Origin: Spinactinospora alkalitolerans
GTDB lineage: Bacteria; Actinomycetota; Actinomycetes; Streptosporangiales; Streptosporangiaceae
Direction: 5' to 3'
Assembly (NCBI RefSeq): GCF_013408795.1
Contig: NZ_JACCCC010000001.1
Location: 2,852,001 to 2,916,000, forward strand
DNA length: 64,000 nucleotides
Positions 19,485 through 27,593 of the stretch are shown piece by piece (within the stretch, counting starts at the first letter, position 1; every line of letters begins with the position of its first letter). The translations under genes and the position numbers were made by a program. The notes under the pieces are model-generated. The model ran no database searches, was not told the origin of the DNA, and saw nothing but the letters and a program-made list of their open reading frames with translations.

Positions 19485-20075
19485 ATGGGATTCTGGATGT
19501 GGCTCACCCGGCACGACCAAGAACAGGTGCTGGCCCTGCTGGACCATCCGGACGGGGTGCGAGCCGGACGTGACCGACTGCTGCAGGCGTGGTGGGACAT
19601 GCCGGACGAGCCGGAGCAGGACCCCTCCGCAGCGCTGCAGGTCCTGGAGGAGGTGTGGACCGCCCGTACCTGGGACGCCCTGCACGTGCTGCTGACCGGC
19701 TGCGAGAACACCGACGACGACATGGTGCCGACCGGCGAGGCCCCCGCCCGCGACGTGGTCATGGGGGGTCTCGTCCTCAGCCCCGACGGCGGCGCCGCCC
19801 GGCTGAAGACCCCTCTGCTGCTGACGCCCGACGAGGTGCGCGCCGTGCACGCCCATCTGCAGGCCGTCGACCGGGACGCCCTGATCCGGGAGCGCCACCC
19901 GCTGCTGCGCGAAGTAGGGCCGTACTCCTTCGGCACCACCGCGGAGCCGGGCCGACCGGACGCCGAGGGCGACATGGTCCAGAACGGCTCCCTCGCCCGC
20001 GATTTCGACCTGCTCCGCGACTTCTACGCACGGGCGGCGGCCGGGGGCGACACCGTCATCAAGAACATAATGTAG
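19485..20075 (+). CDS. DUF1877 family protein (YfbM-like)
   Basis: 196 residues. The pattern matches the DUF1877/YfbM family: an early helix, then ALQVLEEVWTARTWDALHVL followed by LTGCE, a central segment GGLVLSPDGGAARLKTPLLL, LTPDEVRAVHAHLQAVDRDAL, and a C-terminal FDLLRDFYARAAAGGDTVIK. No catalytic motif is known for the family and its role is undetermined. The ATG follows a perfect palindrome holding a -10-like hexamer. The gene is isolated: the upstream neighbour ends at a strong terminator and the downstream gene is convergent. Confidence 0.85.
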   Translation: MGFWMWLTRHDQEQVLALLDHPDGVRAGRDRLLQAWWDMPDEPEQDPSAALQVLEEVWTARTWDALHVLLTGCENTDDDMVPTGEAPARDVVMGGLVLSPDGGAARLKTPLLLTPDEVRAVHAHLQAVDRDALIRERHPLLREVGPYSFGTTAEPGRPDAEGDMVQNGSLARDFDLLRDFYARAAAGGDTVIKNIM

Positions 20076-20096
20076 CTCCCTCCGCGCAGTACGCGA

Positions 20097-21776
20097 TCAG
20101 CCGGCGGGTGCGGTTTCCCGCCGGGACGCCGCCGTCAGCGCGGCGTAGGCGGCCTGCTCGGCGTCCATGACCTCCTCGGTGGAGAACCCGTTCGTCCACG
20201 GTTCGCCGCCGGCCACGGAGTAGGCCTCGCGCAGCGCGACCACCGCGTGGGCGAGCCGGTCGCGGGCGGCGGGCACCTCCTCCGGGGACTCCTCCCGCAC
20301 CCGGCGCAGCCGTGCCTCCGCCTCCATGCAGGACTGCAGCGCCGCGCGCAGCCGCGGGAGGGCGCCGCCATTGACCACGGCGATGCTGACGACCACCCCG
20401 ATCAGCGCGCCGATCAGGGTCGCGGCCACCCGCTCGGCCACCACCGCGTCGGTCGGCGCCGGATGCGTCAGATGGGTGAGGGCGAGCGTCAGCGGGGTGA
20501 CGAACACGATCGCGAACGCGTAGTTGACCATGACGACCAGCTCCGCGCCGATCTGGCAGGCCACGATCACCACGAGGATCACCGCGGGCGCGGGATCGAG
20601 GCCGAAGAGCGCGATGGCCAGGCCGGCGCCGAGGAGGGTGCCGGCTGCCCGCTGGAGCGTGCGGTGCCATGTCGTGGTCACGTTCACCGTCTGCAGTACG
20701 GCGCCGGCCGAGACGAGCGCCCAGTAGGCGTGGTCGAATCCCAGTGCGATGCCGGTCAGCCCGGCGAGCAGGCAGGCGACGCCCACCCGCGCGGCGCCGG
20801 GGAGGAGAGGCGAGAGGCGGCGCAGCCCGGCGCGCGGCGCCAGGGGGCGGTCCGTCGATGCGGCGCCGCGGACCTGCTCCGCGCGCGAACGCGGTTCGGC
20901 GCGTTCGGAATCGGTGCTGAGCACGTCCGGCAGCCGGCGCAGCCGCGTCCGGCGGGCGAGCTCGCGCAGTCCGGCGGCTGTCCTGGCGTTGGTCGGCGGC
21001 GTGCCCGGCGCGTGCAGCAGGGACTCGGCGCGCGCGGTGAGCGCCTCCAGCCTGTGGACCGCCTCCGATCCGGCGGTGACCGAACCGTCCTGCAGCGCCT
21101 GCCAGGAGCGCCGCACCTCCAGGTGGGCCTGGTGGCGCGCGGCGGGCAGCGCCGCCCCCTCCGCGGTGAGGAACGCCGCGACCGCGACGAGTGCGCGGGC
21201 GGTCGCCAGGCGCTGCGGCGCGGTGCGGTGCGCCAACCGGCCCAGCAGTGCGACGCACCAGCACAGCAGCGCCGCGGACGCTGTCGAGGCGGCCACCCAC
21301 GGCAGCGTCGACCAGGCCTGCGGAGCATAGGCCGCGGCGCCGGCGGCGAACACGAACATCAGTCCGCCCGGCGGTCCGAGCGCACGGGCGTCGGCGACGA
21401 GCTTCGCGGCCGCCGCGACCGCCGCGACGGCGATGACCTTGACGACTCCGCTGTCGGTGAGCAGCGAGGTGAGCGCCCCGGTGAGGACGCACAGCACCAG
21501 GCCTGCGCCGACCAGGGCGAGCAGCCGGGCACGGCGGGCGTAGGGATCGTTGCGACAGTACAGTGCGGTGAACGAACCGAACGCGGCGTAGGGGATGAGG
21601 TCGACGCGGTCCAGCGTGAGCAGCGCCACCAACGGGATCGTCACGCACACCCCGATGCGCAGGGACGGGACGGCGACGCCGCCGAAGAGCGCGCGCAGCC
21701 GCAGGGCGTCGCGCGGGCTCAGGACCCGCAGGAGGAGGAACAGGGGGCCGTGGCGCTTCAACACTAAGTCGTTCAC
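20097..21776 (-). CDS. FUSC-family aromatic-acid exporter-like membrane protein
   Basis: 559 residues with two blocks of membrane helices (about 30-185 and 325-470) separated by a soluble helical domain, the duplicated layout of FUSC/AaeB/YccS proteins. The second block contains FDHAYWALVSAGAVLQTVNV and WHRTLQRAAGTLLGAGLAIA, the FUSC signature. Family members such as AaeB export hydroxylated aromatic acids, so efflux of an aromatic acid is likely but unproven. The GTG start lies in an AT-rich spacer shared with a divergent MarR gene, with TAGAAT nine bases before it. The pair is a typical MarR-controlled efflux divergon. Confidence 0.82.
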   Translation of the reverse strand: MNDLVLKRHGPLFLLLRVLSPRDALRLRALFGGVAVPSLRIGVCVTIPLVALLTLDRVDLIPYAAFGSFTALYCRNDPYARRARLLALVGAGLVLCVLTGALTSLLTDSGVVKVIAVAAVAAAAKLVADARALGPPGGLMFVFAAGAAAYAPQAWSTLPWVAASTASAALLCWCVALLGRLAHRTAPQRLATARALVAVAAFLTAEGAALPAARHQAHLEVRRSWQALQDGSVTAGSEAVHRLEALTARAESLLHAPGTPPTNARTAAGLRELARRTRLRRLPDVLSTDSERAEPRSRAEQVRGAASTDRPLAPRAGLRRLSPLLPGAARVGVACLLAGLTGIALGFDHAYWALVSAGAVLQTVNVTTTWHRTLQRAAGTLLGAGLAIALFGLDPAPAVILVVIVACQIGAELVVMVNYAFAIVFVTPLTLALTHLTHPAPTDAVVAERVAATLIGALIGVVVSIAVVNGGALPRLRAALQSCMEAEARLRRVREESPEEVPAARDRLAHAVVALREAYSVAGGEPWTNGFSTEEVMDAEQAAYAALTAASRRETAPAG

Positions 21777-21809
21777 AAGTAAATTATTCTAATGTATTTT
21801 ACAAGTGAA
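21772..21809. promoter_or_regulatory. Divergent promoter and candidate MarR operator
   Basis: In an AT-rich island, TTCACAAGTAA (21772-21782) and TTACAAGTGAA (21799-21809) form inverted half sites with 9 of 11 complementary positions. They cover the FUSC start codon on one side and the start region of the MarR gene on the other. -10-like TAGAAT (minus, 21786-21791) and TAATGT (plus, 21790-21795) lie between them. Confidence 0.6.
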
Positions 21810-21819
21810 GGAGTTTTCG

Positions 21820-22314
21820 GTGGGTGACACCGTGGCACGTATCTCCGCTCAGTGGCGTGAGCAGCGTCCTGACCTGGACGTGTCCAGCATGGAGGTGGTG
21901 GGGCGCGTCCTTCGGATGGCCGCCCTCGTGAACCAGATCACCGAGGAGACGTTCGCCGAGGCCGGTCTCATCCGACCGGAGTTCGAGGTGCTCAGCGCGC
22001 TGCGCCGGGCCGACGTGGGGCTGCGCCCGAGCCAGCTCACCCGCGAGACGCTCTCCTCCGGCGCCGCGACCACCAAGCGCCTGGCCAAGCTGGAGCGCGA
22101 CGGACTGCTCACCCGCACCGCCTCCGCCCGCGACCGCCGCGAGGTCGACGTGCGCCTCACCGACGCCGGCCGCGCGCTCATCGACCGGCTGCTACCGCGG
22201 AGCCTGCACGCCGAGGCCGATGTCCTGGTAGCCCTCTCCCAGGCCGAACGCGACCGCCTCGCCGCACTGCTGACCAAGGTCCTCGCCCCTTTGGAGGGCG
22301 CCACCCGCTCCTAG
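21820..22314 (+). CDS. MarR-family transcriptional regulator
   Basis: 164 residues. The winged helix is typical: LIRPEFEVLSALRRADVGLR, then PSQLTRETLSSGAATTKRLA as recognition helix, then the wing LLTRTASARDRREVDVRLTD. A C-terminal dimerisation helix follows. I chose the GTG at 21820 because AAGGAG lies six bases before it; an upstream in-frame GTG at 21805 would overlap that ribosome site. It is divergent from the FUSC exporter and probably represses it until an aromatic ligand binds. Its TAG stop shares the palindromic CTAG with the stop of the convergent pabAB gene. Confidence 0.88.
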   Translation: MGDTVARISAQWREQRPDLDVSSMEVVGRVLRMAALVNQITEETFAEAGLIRPEFEVLSALRRADVGLRPSQLTRETLSSGAATTKRLAKLERDGLLTRTASARDRREVDVRLTDAGRALIDRLLPRSLHAEADVLVALSQAERDRLAALLTKVLAPLEGATRS

Positions 22315-24503
22315 TCGCGCTCGCCGGGAACGGGGACGTCCGGCTCCGGTGCGGACGGGGGGAGGCCGCGCAGCGGGACCGAGGCCTTCAGCAGCATCTC
22401 GTCGTACTCGTCCCGGGGATCGGAGTCCAGGACGATGGCGCCACCGGCCCCGATCGTCAGGTCGTCCCCGGTCCGCACCGCCGTGCGGATGACGATGCTC
22501 AGGTCCGCGGTCCCGCCGTGGGAGATGTAGCCCAGCGCGCCGGAGTAGACGCCCCGTGCGCTCGACTCCAGGCCGTCGATGATCTCCATGGTGCGCGGCT
22601 TCGGGGCCCCCGTCATCGACCCGCCGGGGAAGCAGGCGCGGACCGCCTCGACCGGGGACACGTCCGGGCGCAGTCGGCCGCGGACCGTGGAGACGAGCTG
22701 GTGGACGGTGGCGTAGGACTCGGTGTACATGAACGCCGGCACCTCCACGCTGCCGACCTCGCACACCCGGCCCAGGTCGTTGCGGAGCAGGTCCACGATC
22801 ATCAGGTTCTCCGCGCGGGTCTTGGCGTTGGTGCGCAGCTCCTCGGCCAGGCGCGCGTCCTCGGCCGGATCGGCGCGGCGGGGCGCCGTGCCCTTGATGG
22901 GGCGGCTCTCCAGCACGCCCTCGGCGTCGACGCGCAGGAACCGCTCGGGTGAGGCGCTGTGCACGGTCGTCTCCCCCAGGCGCAGCAGCGCGGCGTAGGG
23001 CGCCGGGCTCATCCGGCGCAGCCGCCGGTAGAAGACCAGGTCGTCGGCTGGCGCGGGCAGGCGCAGCCGGTTGGTCAGGCAGATCTCGTAGCTCTCCCCC
23101 GCCGCGAGGTGGCCCAGGCACTCCTTGACGTCGGTGAGGTAGCCCTCCCGGGGGCGCTCCAGGTGCGGTTCGGGGTCGGCGGTCGGGCCGGGGGTCGGGC
23201 CGGGGCGCGCCCCGGCCGGCGCCAGTCCGGAGAGCGTGTCGGCGGTCGCGGCGAGCCACTCCTCGGCGCCGGGTCCCAGCGCCACCAGGTAGGTGCGGTC
23301 CTCGACGTGGTCGACGGCGAGAAAGCGGTCGCAGCGCAGCCACACCGCATCGGGCGTCGGCGCGCGGTGCGCGGCGGCGGCCCCGCAGTCGGCCTTGAGC
23401 TCGTAGCCGAAGTAGCCGACGTAGCCGCCGGTGAAGTCGAACGGCAGGTCGGCGAGCGCGCGCGGCCGGTGCGCGACGCGGCGCCGCAGCACGTCGAAGA
23501 TGCTCCCCGGCTCGCGGTGGCGGGCGCCGGAGGAGGCGCGGACGGTCACGGCGCCCTCGCCGACCCGGTAGGTCAGCACCTCGCCGCCCGGCCCGTCGGC
23601 GTCGCCGAGGAAGGAGAAGCGGGCCGGGTCCGCGGCCAGGCTGCTGTCCAGCCAGAAGGCGTGCTCGCTTTCGCCGTACAGCCGGACGAAGGCGGCCTCG
23701 GCGTCCACGGCGCCCGGCAGCGTCCGATAACGCAGCGGCCCGGGGTGCGGACGCCCGCCCCGCGCCGGGGTTTCGGACACCGAGGTCCGATGTTCACCCA
23801 GTTCAGAATGGGCACTTCGGGACACTCTCCCCGTCCGGCCAATTTCGGACGGCTCCGCGTCCGCGTCCTCCTCCCGGGTTTCGGTCACCCGCGCCGGGGC
23901 GGAGTGGACCGTCCTGGCGCCGCGGGCCCGGGCGGCCAGCGCGCGGAAGTTCGCGATCAGCGCGCGCCCGTGCTCGCTCGCGATCGACTCGGGGTGGAAC
24001 TGCACGCCCCAGCGCGGCAGCGCGCGGTGCCGCAGCGCCATGACCACGCCGTCCTCGGCCCAGGCGGTCGCGGCCAGCTCCGGCGGCAGCGGTTCGCACA
24101 CGCGCAGCGAGTGGTAGCGGACCGCGGTGAAGTCCTGCGGCACTCCGGCGAACAGCTCCTCGCCGGTGTGGTGCACCCGGCTGAGGTGCCCGTGTCGCGG
24201 GACCGGCGCCGAGACGACCGGGGCGCCGACCGCGTGCGCGATCGCCTGGTGGCCCAGGCACACCCCGAGCACGGCCAGGTCCGGGCGGTCCAGGAGGCGC
24301 GGCACACGGCCGACGTCGCGCGCGTGCTGGGGCCGGCCCGGTCCCGGCGAGATCACCACGCCGTCGAAGCCGGCCGGGTCGACGGTGTCCCAGCGCGGGT
24401 CGTCATTGGTCAGCACGGTCGGCTCCACCCCGACCACCTCGGCGATCAACTGGAACAGGTTGTAGGTGTAGGAGTCGTGGTTGTCCACGAGCAGCACGCG
24501 CAC
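22311..24503 (-). CDS. pabAB: Fused aminodeoxychorismate synthase (PabA-PabB)
   Basis: 730 residues joining two enzymes that turn chorismate and glutamine into 4-amino-4-deoxychorismate, the precursor of p-aminobenzoate. Residues 1 to about 190 are a class I glutamine amidotransferase: DNHDSYTYNLFQ, catalytic Cys in VLGVCLGHQAIAHAVG, and His/Glu in GVQFHPESI. After a linker of about 80 charged residues, the chorismate-binding half has RPIKGTAPRR. Lysine in PIKGT marks PabB; anthranilate synthases have Ala there. FPGGSMTGAPKPRTMEIID and GAIVLDSDPRDEYDEM are further core motifs. The GTG at 24503 has GGGGAGG upstream. No pabC lyase is adjacent. Fused forms serve folate synthesis and, in actinomycetes, some antibiotic pathways; no such cluster is visible here. 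Confidence 0.93.
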   Translation of the reverse strand: MRVLLVDNHDSYTYNLFQLIAEVVGVEPTVLTNDDPRWDTVDPAGFDGVVISPGPGRPQHARDVGRVPRLLDRPDLAVLGVCLGHQAIAHAVGAPVVSAPVPRHGHLSRVHHTGEELFAGVPQDFTAVRYHSLRVCEPLPPELAATAWAEDGVVMALRHRALPRWGVQFHPESIASEHGRALIANFRALAARARGARTVHSAPARVTETREEDADAEPSEIGRTGRVSRSAHSELGEHRTSVSETPARGGRPHPGPLRYRTLPGAVDAEAAFVRLYGESEHAFWLDSSLAADPARFSFLGDADGPGGEVLTYRVGEGAVTVRASSGARHREPGSIFDVLRRRVAHRPRALADLPFDFTGGYVGYFGYELKADCGAAAAHRAPTPDAVWLRCDRFLAVDHVEDRTYLVALGPGAEEWLAATADTLSGLAPAGARPGPTPGPTADPEPHLERPREGYLTDVKECLGHLAAGESYEICLTNRLRLPAPADDLVFYRRLRRMSPAPYAALLRLGETTVHSASPERFLRVDAEGVLESRPIKGTAPRRADPAEDARLAEELRTNAKTRAENLMIVDLLRNDLGRVCEVGSVEVPAFMYTESYATVHQLVSTVRGRLRPDVSPVEAVRACFPGGSMTGAPKPRTMEIIDGLESSARGVYSGALGYISHGGTADLSIVIRTAVRTGDDLTIGAGGAIVLDSDPRDEYDEMLLKASVPLRGLPPSAPEPDVPVPGERD

Positions 24504-24669
24504 GCCCGCAGCCTCCCCTCGCCGGCCGATCGCGACATTCCAGGTTAAGGCGCACGAAAAGCGGGAGGGGCGCGCCACCCCGGAGCGGACGGTGCGCCGT
24601 TCTCCCGGTCGGCGCCGGTGAGGGGGCCGCGGTGCGGCCGCCGCGTGCGGACGCGGCAGCAGGGCGGGG

Positions 24670-25254
24670 TCAGCTCCGGGCGGCCTCCCGGGCCGTACGC
24701 TCCAACAGGCTCCGATGGCTCTCCCGCCACGCCTGGTCGCCCGGCGCCATGTTGCGGTCGTCCTCCCGCAGTCCGGTGGCCCCGTCGACGAGCTCCCGCA
24801 CGATGTCGGCGTGCCCGACGTGCCGATGGATCTCGGCGATCACGTGCACCAGTACCCGGTGCAGCGTCGCCTCGCTCCGGTCGTCCGGCCACCACGGCAC
24901 CCGGCCGACGGCATCCGGCGCCAGCGCGGCGATCGTCTCGTCCGAGTGCGTCCACACCCGGCGGTAGAGTCCGACGATCTCGTCGCGCGACTCCTCGGCG
25001 GTCGCCCACATGTCCGCGTCGGGTTCCGCGTCAGGGCCGAACCAGGGCACCGGTTCACCGAAGTGCCGGCCGAACACGTATCCCGGGTACAGCAGCTCCA
25101 CGCCGGTCAGGTGCTTGACCAATCCCAGCAGGTTGGTGCCGGTGGGCGTCATGGGGCGGCGGACGTCGTACTCGCAGAGCCCGTCGAGCTTCCACAGCAG
25201 GGCTTCGCGGGCCTCCTGCAGGTAACGGTGCAGATCTGATTTCGGTTCCGTCAT
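24670..25254 (-). CDS. DinB-family protein (DUF664)
   Basis: 194 residues forming a probable four-helix bundle of the DinB/YfiT superfamily. The actinomycete DUF664 pattern is clear: ALLWKLDGLCEYDVRRPMTP, GTNLLGLVKHLTGVE, and HVIAEIHRHVGHADIVRELV. The histidines in KHLTGVE and IAEIHRHVGHADI correspond to the metal triad of this fold. Relatives are thiol-dependent (mycothiol or bacillithiol) transferases or isomerases, but no specific reaction can be assigned. It is followed on the same strand (transcriptionally upstream) by a VOC protein, with a divergent SigG-like factor beyond. Such VOC/DinB genes often neighbour this sigma class. Confidence 0.85.
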   Translation of the reverse strand: MTEPKSDLHRYLQEAREALLWKLDGLCEYDVRRPMTPTGTNLLGLVKHLTGVELLYPGYVFGRHFGEPVPWFGPDAEPDADMWATAEESRDEIVGLYRRVWTHSDETIAALAPDAVGRVPWWPDDRSEATLHRVLVHVIAEIHRHVGHADIVRELVDGATGLREDDRNMAPGDQAWRESHRSLLERTAREAARS

Positions 25255-25341
25255 GGCCGGGCTGCCTCCTGTATCGGGTCGTGGCCTCCTGCGCGTCCGG
25301 GGCGGATCGGTCGGGTCGTCGGTGCCCCGCTGTCGCGGAGG

Positions 25342-25704
25342 TCAGGGACTCAGCAGGCCGACGGGGTTGCCGTCGGGATCGGTGAACACGGCCATCCGCC
25401 CCATGCCGGGCAGGCTCTGCGGGTCCAGCGTTCGGCTGCCGCCGAGCCGCTCGACCCGCGTGAGCGCGGTGTCGACGTCGTCGACCTGGAAGTAGACGAC
25501 GATCCCGGTGTAGGGGCTGCCGGGACCGGCCTGGCCGATTCCGCCCGCCGGTCGGCCGCCCTCCGCGCCCACCAGCGCGTAGCTCTCGTCCAGGGCGTTC
25601 ACCGGCCAGCCGAACATCTCCCGGTAGAAGCGCCGCGCTCGCGGGGCGTCGGGGCTGGAGATGTCGAACCACGCGGGCGCGGGGTGGTGTCCGGTCGGCG
25701 TCAT
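25342..25704 (-). CDS. VOC-family (glyoxalase-like) protein
   Basis: 120 residues with two beta-alpha-beta-beta-beta modules of the vicinal oxygen chelate fold: PAWFDISSPDAPRARRFYRE and MFGW in the first, GIVVYFQVDDVDTALTRVE and AVFTDPDGNPVGLLSP in the second. The closing DPDGNPVGL is the usual glyoxalase/bleomycin-resistance C-terminus. Several expected metal-ligand positions are not obviously His or Glu, so it may bind without metal. AGGAGG lies seven bases before the ATG. It is divergent from the ECF sigma factor with a 74-base gap and lies upstream of the DinB gene on the same strand; the two may be co-transcribed (87-base gap). Confidence 0.85.
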   Translation of the reverse strand: MTPTGHHPAPAWFDISSPDAPRARRFYREMFGWPVNALDESYALVGAEGGRPAGGIGQAGPGSPYTGIVVYFQVDDVDTALTRVERLGGSRTLDPQSLPGMGRMAVFTDPDGNPVGLLSP

Positions 25705-25767
25705 GAGGGTCCTCCTCGGCAGGGGCGGTGATGCTCGGTCGAGAAGGAGACTGCTGCCATGGGGCAG

Positions 25768-25791
25768 AATCGTCGCTCATGAGCGACGATT
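25768..25791. promoter_or_regulatory. 24-bp perfect palindrome over the sigma-factor start codon
   Basis: AATCGTCGCTCATGAGCGAC followed by GATT is perfectly self-complementary and its centre, CATG, contains the ATG of the ECF sigma gene. It could be an operator or, as RNA, a hairpin that hides the start codon. Confidence 0.6.
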
Positions 25792-26834
25792 TTTCCGCGC
25801 GGTCCGCGGATACGGCAGCGGAGGGTGCCGAGGGGCCCGATCTGGATCGGGCGCGCGACGGGGACGACGCCGCGTTCACCCGCCTCGTGGAGCCCCTGCG
25901 CCGGGAGCTGCACGCCCACTGCTACCGCATGCTCGGCTCCACCCACGACGCCGACGACGCCCTGCAGGACGCCCTGCTGCGGGCGTGGCGGGGGCTCGCG
26001 CGCTTCGAGGGCCGCAGTTCGCTGCGCTCGTGGCTCTACACCGTGGCCACCCGCACCTGCCTGGACACCGTCGAACGCCGCGGCAAGCGGGCGCTGCCGG
26101 TCGACCTCGGCCCGTCCAGCGACCGCGCCGTGGTCGGCGACGCCCCACTGGGCGACATCGCCTGGCTGGGCCCCTACCCCGACGCGGGCCTCGGCGACGG
26201 CCGGCTCAGCCCCGACGCGCGCTACGAGCAGCGCGAAGCCGTCGAACTCGCCTTCGTCGCCGCCCTGCAGCACCTGCCGGGCAACCAGCGGGCGGCGCTG
26301 CTGCTCTTCGAGGTCCTCGGCTTCTCCGCCGCCGAGATCGCCACCATGATGGACACCTCGACCACGTCGGTGAACTCCGCCCTGGCGCGGGCCCGCCGGA
26401 TCGTCGCGGAAAAGGTCCCCTCCCGCACCCAGCAGCAGACGCTGCGGGACATCGGCGACGCGCGCCTGCGGGAGATCGCCGTCGGGTACTCCGCCGCACT
26501 GGAACGCGGCGACGCCGACGGCCTGGTCGCGCTGCTGACCGAGGACGTCACCTGGTCGATGCCGCCGCTGGCGCACTGGTACCGCGGCCTCGACGCCGTC
26601 ACCGACTTCGCCGTGCGGGTCCCGCTGACCGGATGCGGAAGCTGGCGGCATCTCCCGACCAGTGCCAACGGCCAGTCCGCCGTGGGCTTCTACCTCTGGG
26701 ACGACGACGCCGGCGCGCACCTCGGCTGGTCGATCACCGTGCTGACCCTGCGCGGCGCGCGGATCGCCGAGATCACCTCGTTCATCGGCCGCGACCACTT
26801 CCCGCTCTTCGGCCTGCCCGCATCACTGCCCTGA
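25779..26834 (+). CDS. ECF sigma factor with SnoaL-like C-terminal domain (SigG/SigX5 type)
   Basis: 351 residues. Region sigma-2 is HCYRMLGSTHDADDALQDAL followed by RAWRGLARFEGRSSLRSWLY, and sigma-4 is LPGNQRAALLLFEVLGFSAA followed by EIATMMDTSTTSVNSALARA. The last 120 residues are a SnoaL/NTF2-like domain (ALERGDADGLVALLTEDVTW; AEITSFIGRDHFPLFGLP) that in such factors modulates activity in place of a separate anti-sigma protein. Segments such as LDRARDGDDAAFTRLVEPLR and ERRGKRALPVDLGPSS fit the TIGR02960 (SigX5; M. tuberculosis SigG) class. The ATG at 25779 is at the centre of a perfect palindrome; an in-frame ATG at 25728 gives a longer but unlikely N-terminus. No anti-sigma gene is adjacent. 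Confidence 0.88.
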   Translation: MSDDFSARSADTAAEGAEGPDLDRARDGDDAAFTRLVEPLRRELHAHCYRMLGSTHDADDALQDALLRAWRGLARFEGRSSLRSWLYTVATRTCLDTVERRGKRALPVDLGPSSDRAVVGDAPLGDIAWLGPYPDAGLGDGRLSPDARYEQREAVELAFVAALQHLPGNQRAALLLFEVLGFSAAEIATMMDTSTTSVNSALARARRIVAEKVPSRTQQQTLRDIGDARLREIAVGYSAALERGDADGLVALLTEDVTWSMPPLAHWYRGLDAVTDFAVRVPLTGCGSWRHLPTSANGQSAVGFYLWDDDAGAHLGWSITVLTLRGARIAEITSFIGRDHFPLFGLPASLP

Positions 26835-26946
26835 CCCGGCGGCGACACCCGGCCCGAACGCCGTCGCCTCCCACCCCGTGGGACCGGGGCCTGCCGACTA
26901 AGCTGAGCCGCATCGGCGGACCGACCACGAGGAAACCCTGATTTTC

Positions 26947-27524
26947 ATGAGCGCCCAACCCGTACCGGACTGGCTGGTGCCGCCCCCCGACGGGTTCACC
27001 GCCGACGATCTCGACCGGCTGCCCGACCTTCCCCCGCACACCCAACGGATCGACGGAAGCCTCGTTTTCGCGAGTCCGCAGAAGCTCTTCCACATGCTGA
27101 CCGTCCACCTGCTGGGGCAGGGACTGCGGGCCGCGTTCCGGCCCGTCTGCGGGTGCGGCGGGAGATGACGGTGACCCTGGGGCCGCGGCAGCGGCCCGAG
27201 CCCGACGTGCTGGTCGTGCGGGCCGAAGGCGAGGGAGGGATGGAGCAAAGCTCCTACCGTCCCGAAGCCGTGGAGCTGGCGGTCGAGGTGGTCTCCCCCG
27301 ACTCCGAGGAACGCGACCGCGAGCGCAAGCCGCAGCTCTACGCCAGAGCCGGGATCACCCACTTCTGGCGGGTCGAGGAGGTGTCGGGACGGCCGACCGT
27401 CTACGTCTACGAGCTTGACCCGGCCACGGGCGCCTATGCGCTCACCGGCATCCACCACGACCGGCTCAAGCTCACCGTCCCGTTCGACATCGACATCGAC
27501 CTGGCCGAGATCGACCGGCTCTGA
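26947..27524 (+). pseudogene. Uma2-family endonuclease (DUF820), frameshifted
   Basis: The first frame (26947-27168) starts MSAQPVPDWLVPPPDGFTAD and reaches HMLTVHLLGQGLRAAFR. The second frame takes over as RLRVRREMTVTLGPRQRPEP and continues DVLVVRA to the stop at 27524. A single-base change between about 27137 and 27145 separates them. The PD-(D/E)XK core lies after the break and is intact: EPDVLVV, VELAVEVVSPDSEERDRERK and QLYARAGITHFWRVEE. Uma2 proteins are very common in actinomycetes, with no settled role. Either the gene is broken or the base call is wrong. A perfect terminator hairpin follows ten bases later. Confidence 0.82.
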
Positions 27525-27533
27525 CCGGCAGCC

Positions 27534-27572
27534 GGGGCCGCGACCGAGGGCTTCGGTTCCGGTCGCGGCCCC
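27534..27572. terminator. Bidirectional hairpin terminator
   Basis: GGGGCCGCGACCG (27534-27546) pairs perfectly with CGGTCGCGGCCCC (27560-27572) around a 13-base loop. It lies between the Uma2 gene and the convergent sugar porter and probably serves both. Confidence 0.8.
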
Positions 27573-27593
27573 ATGCGGGAGAGCGGGGCGCGG

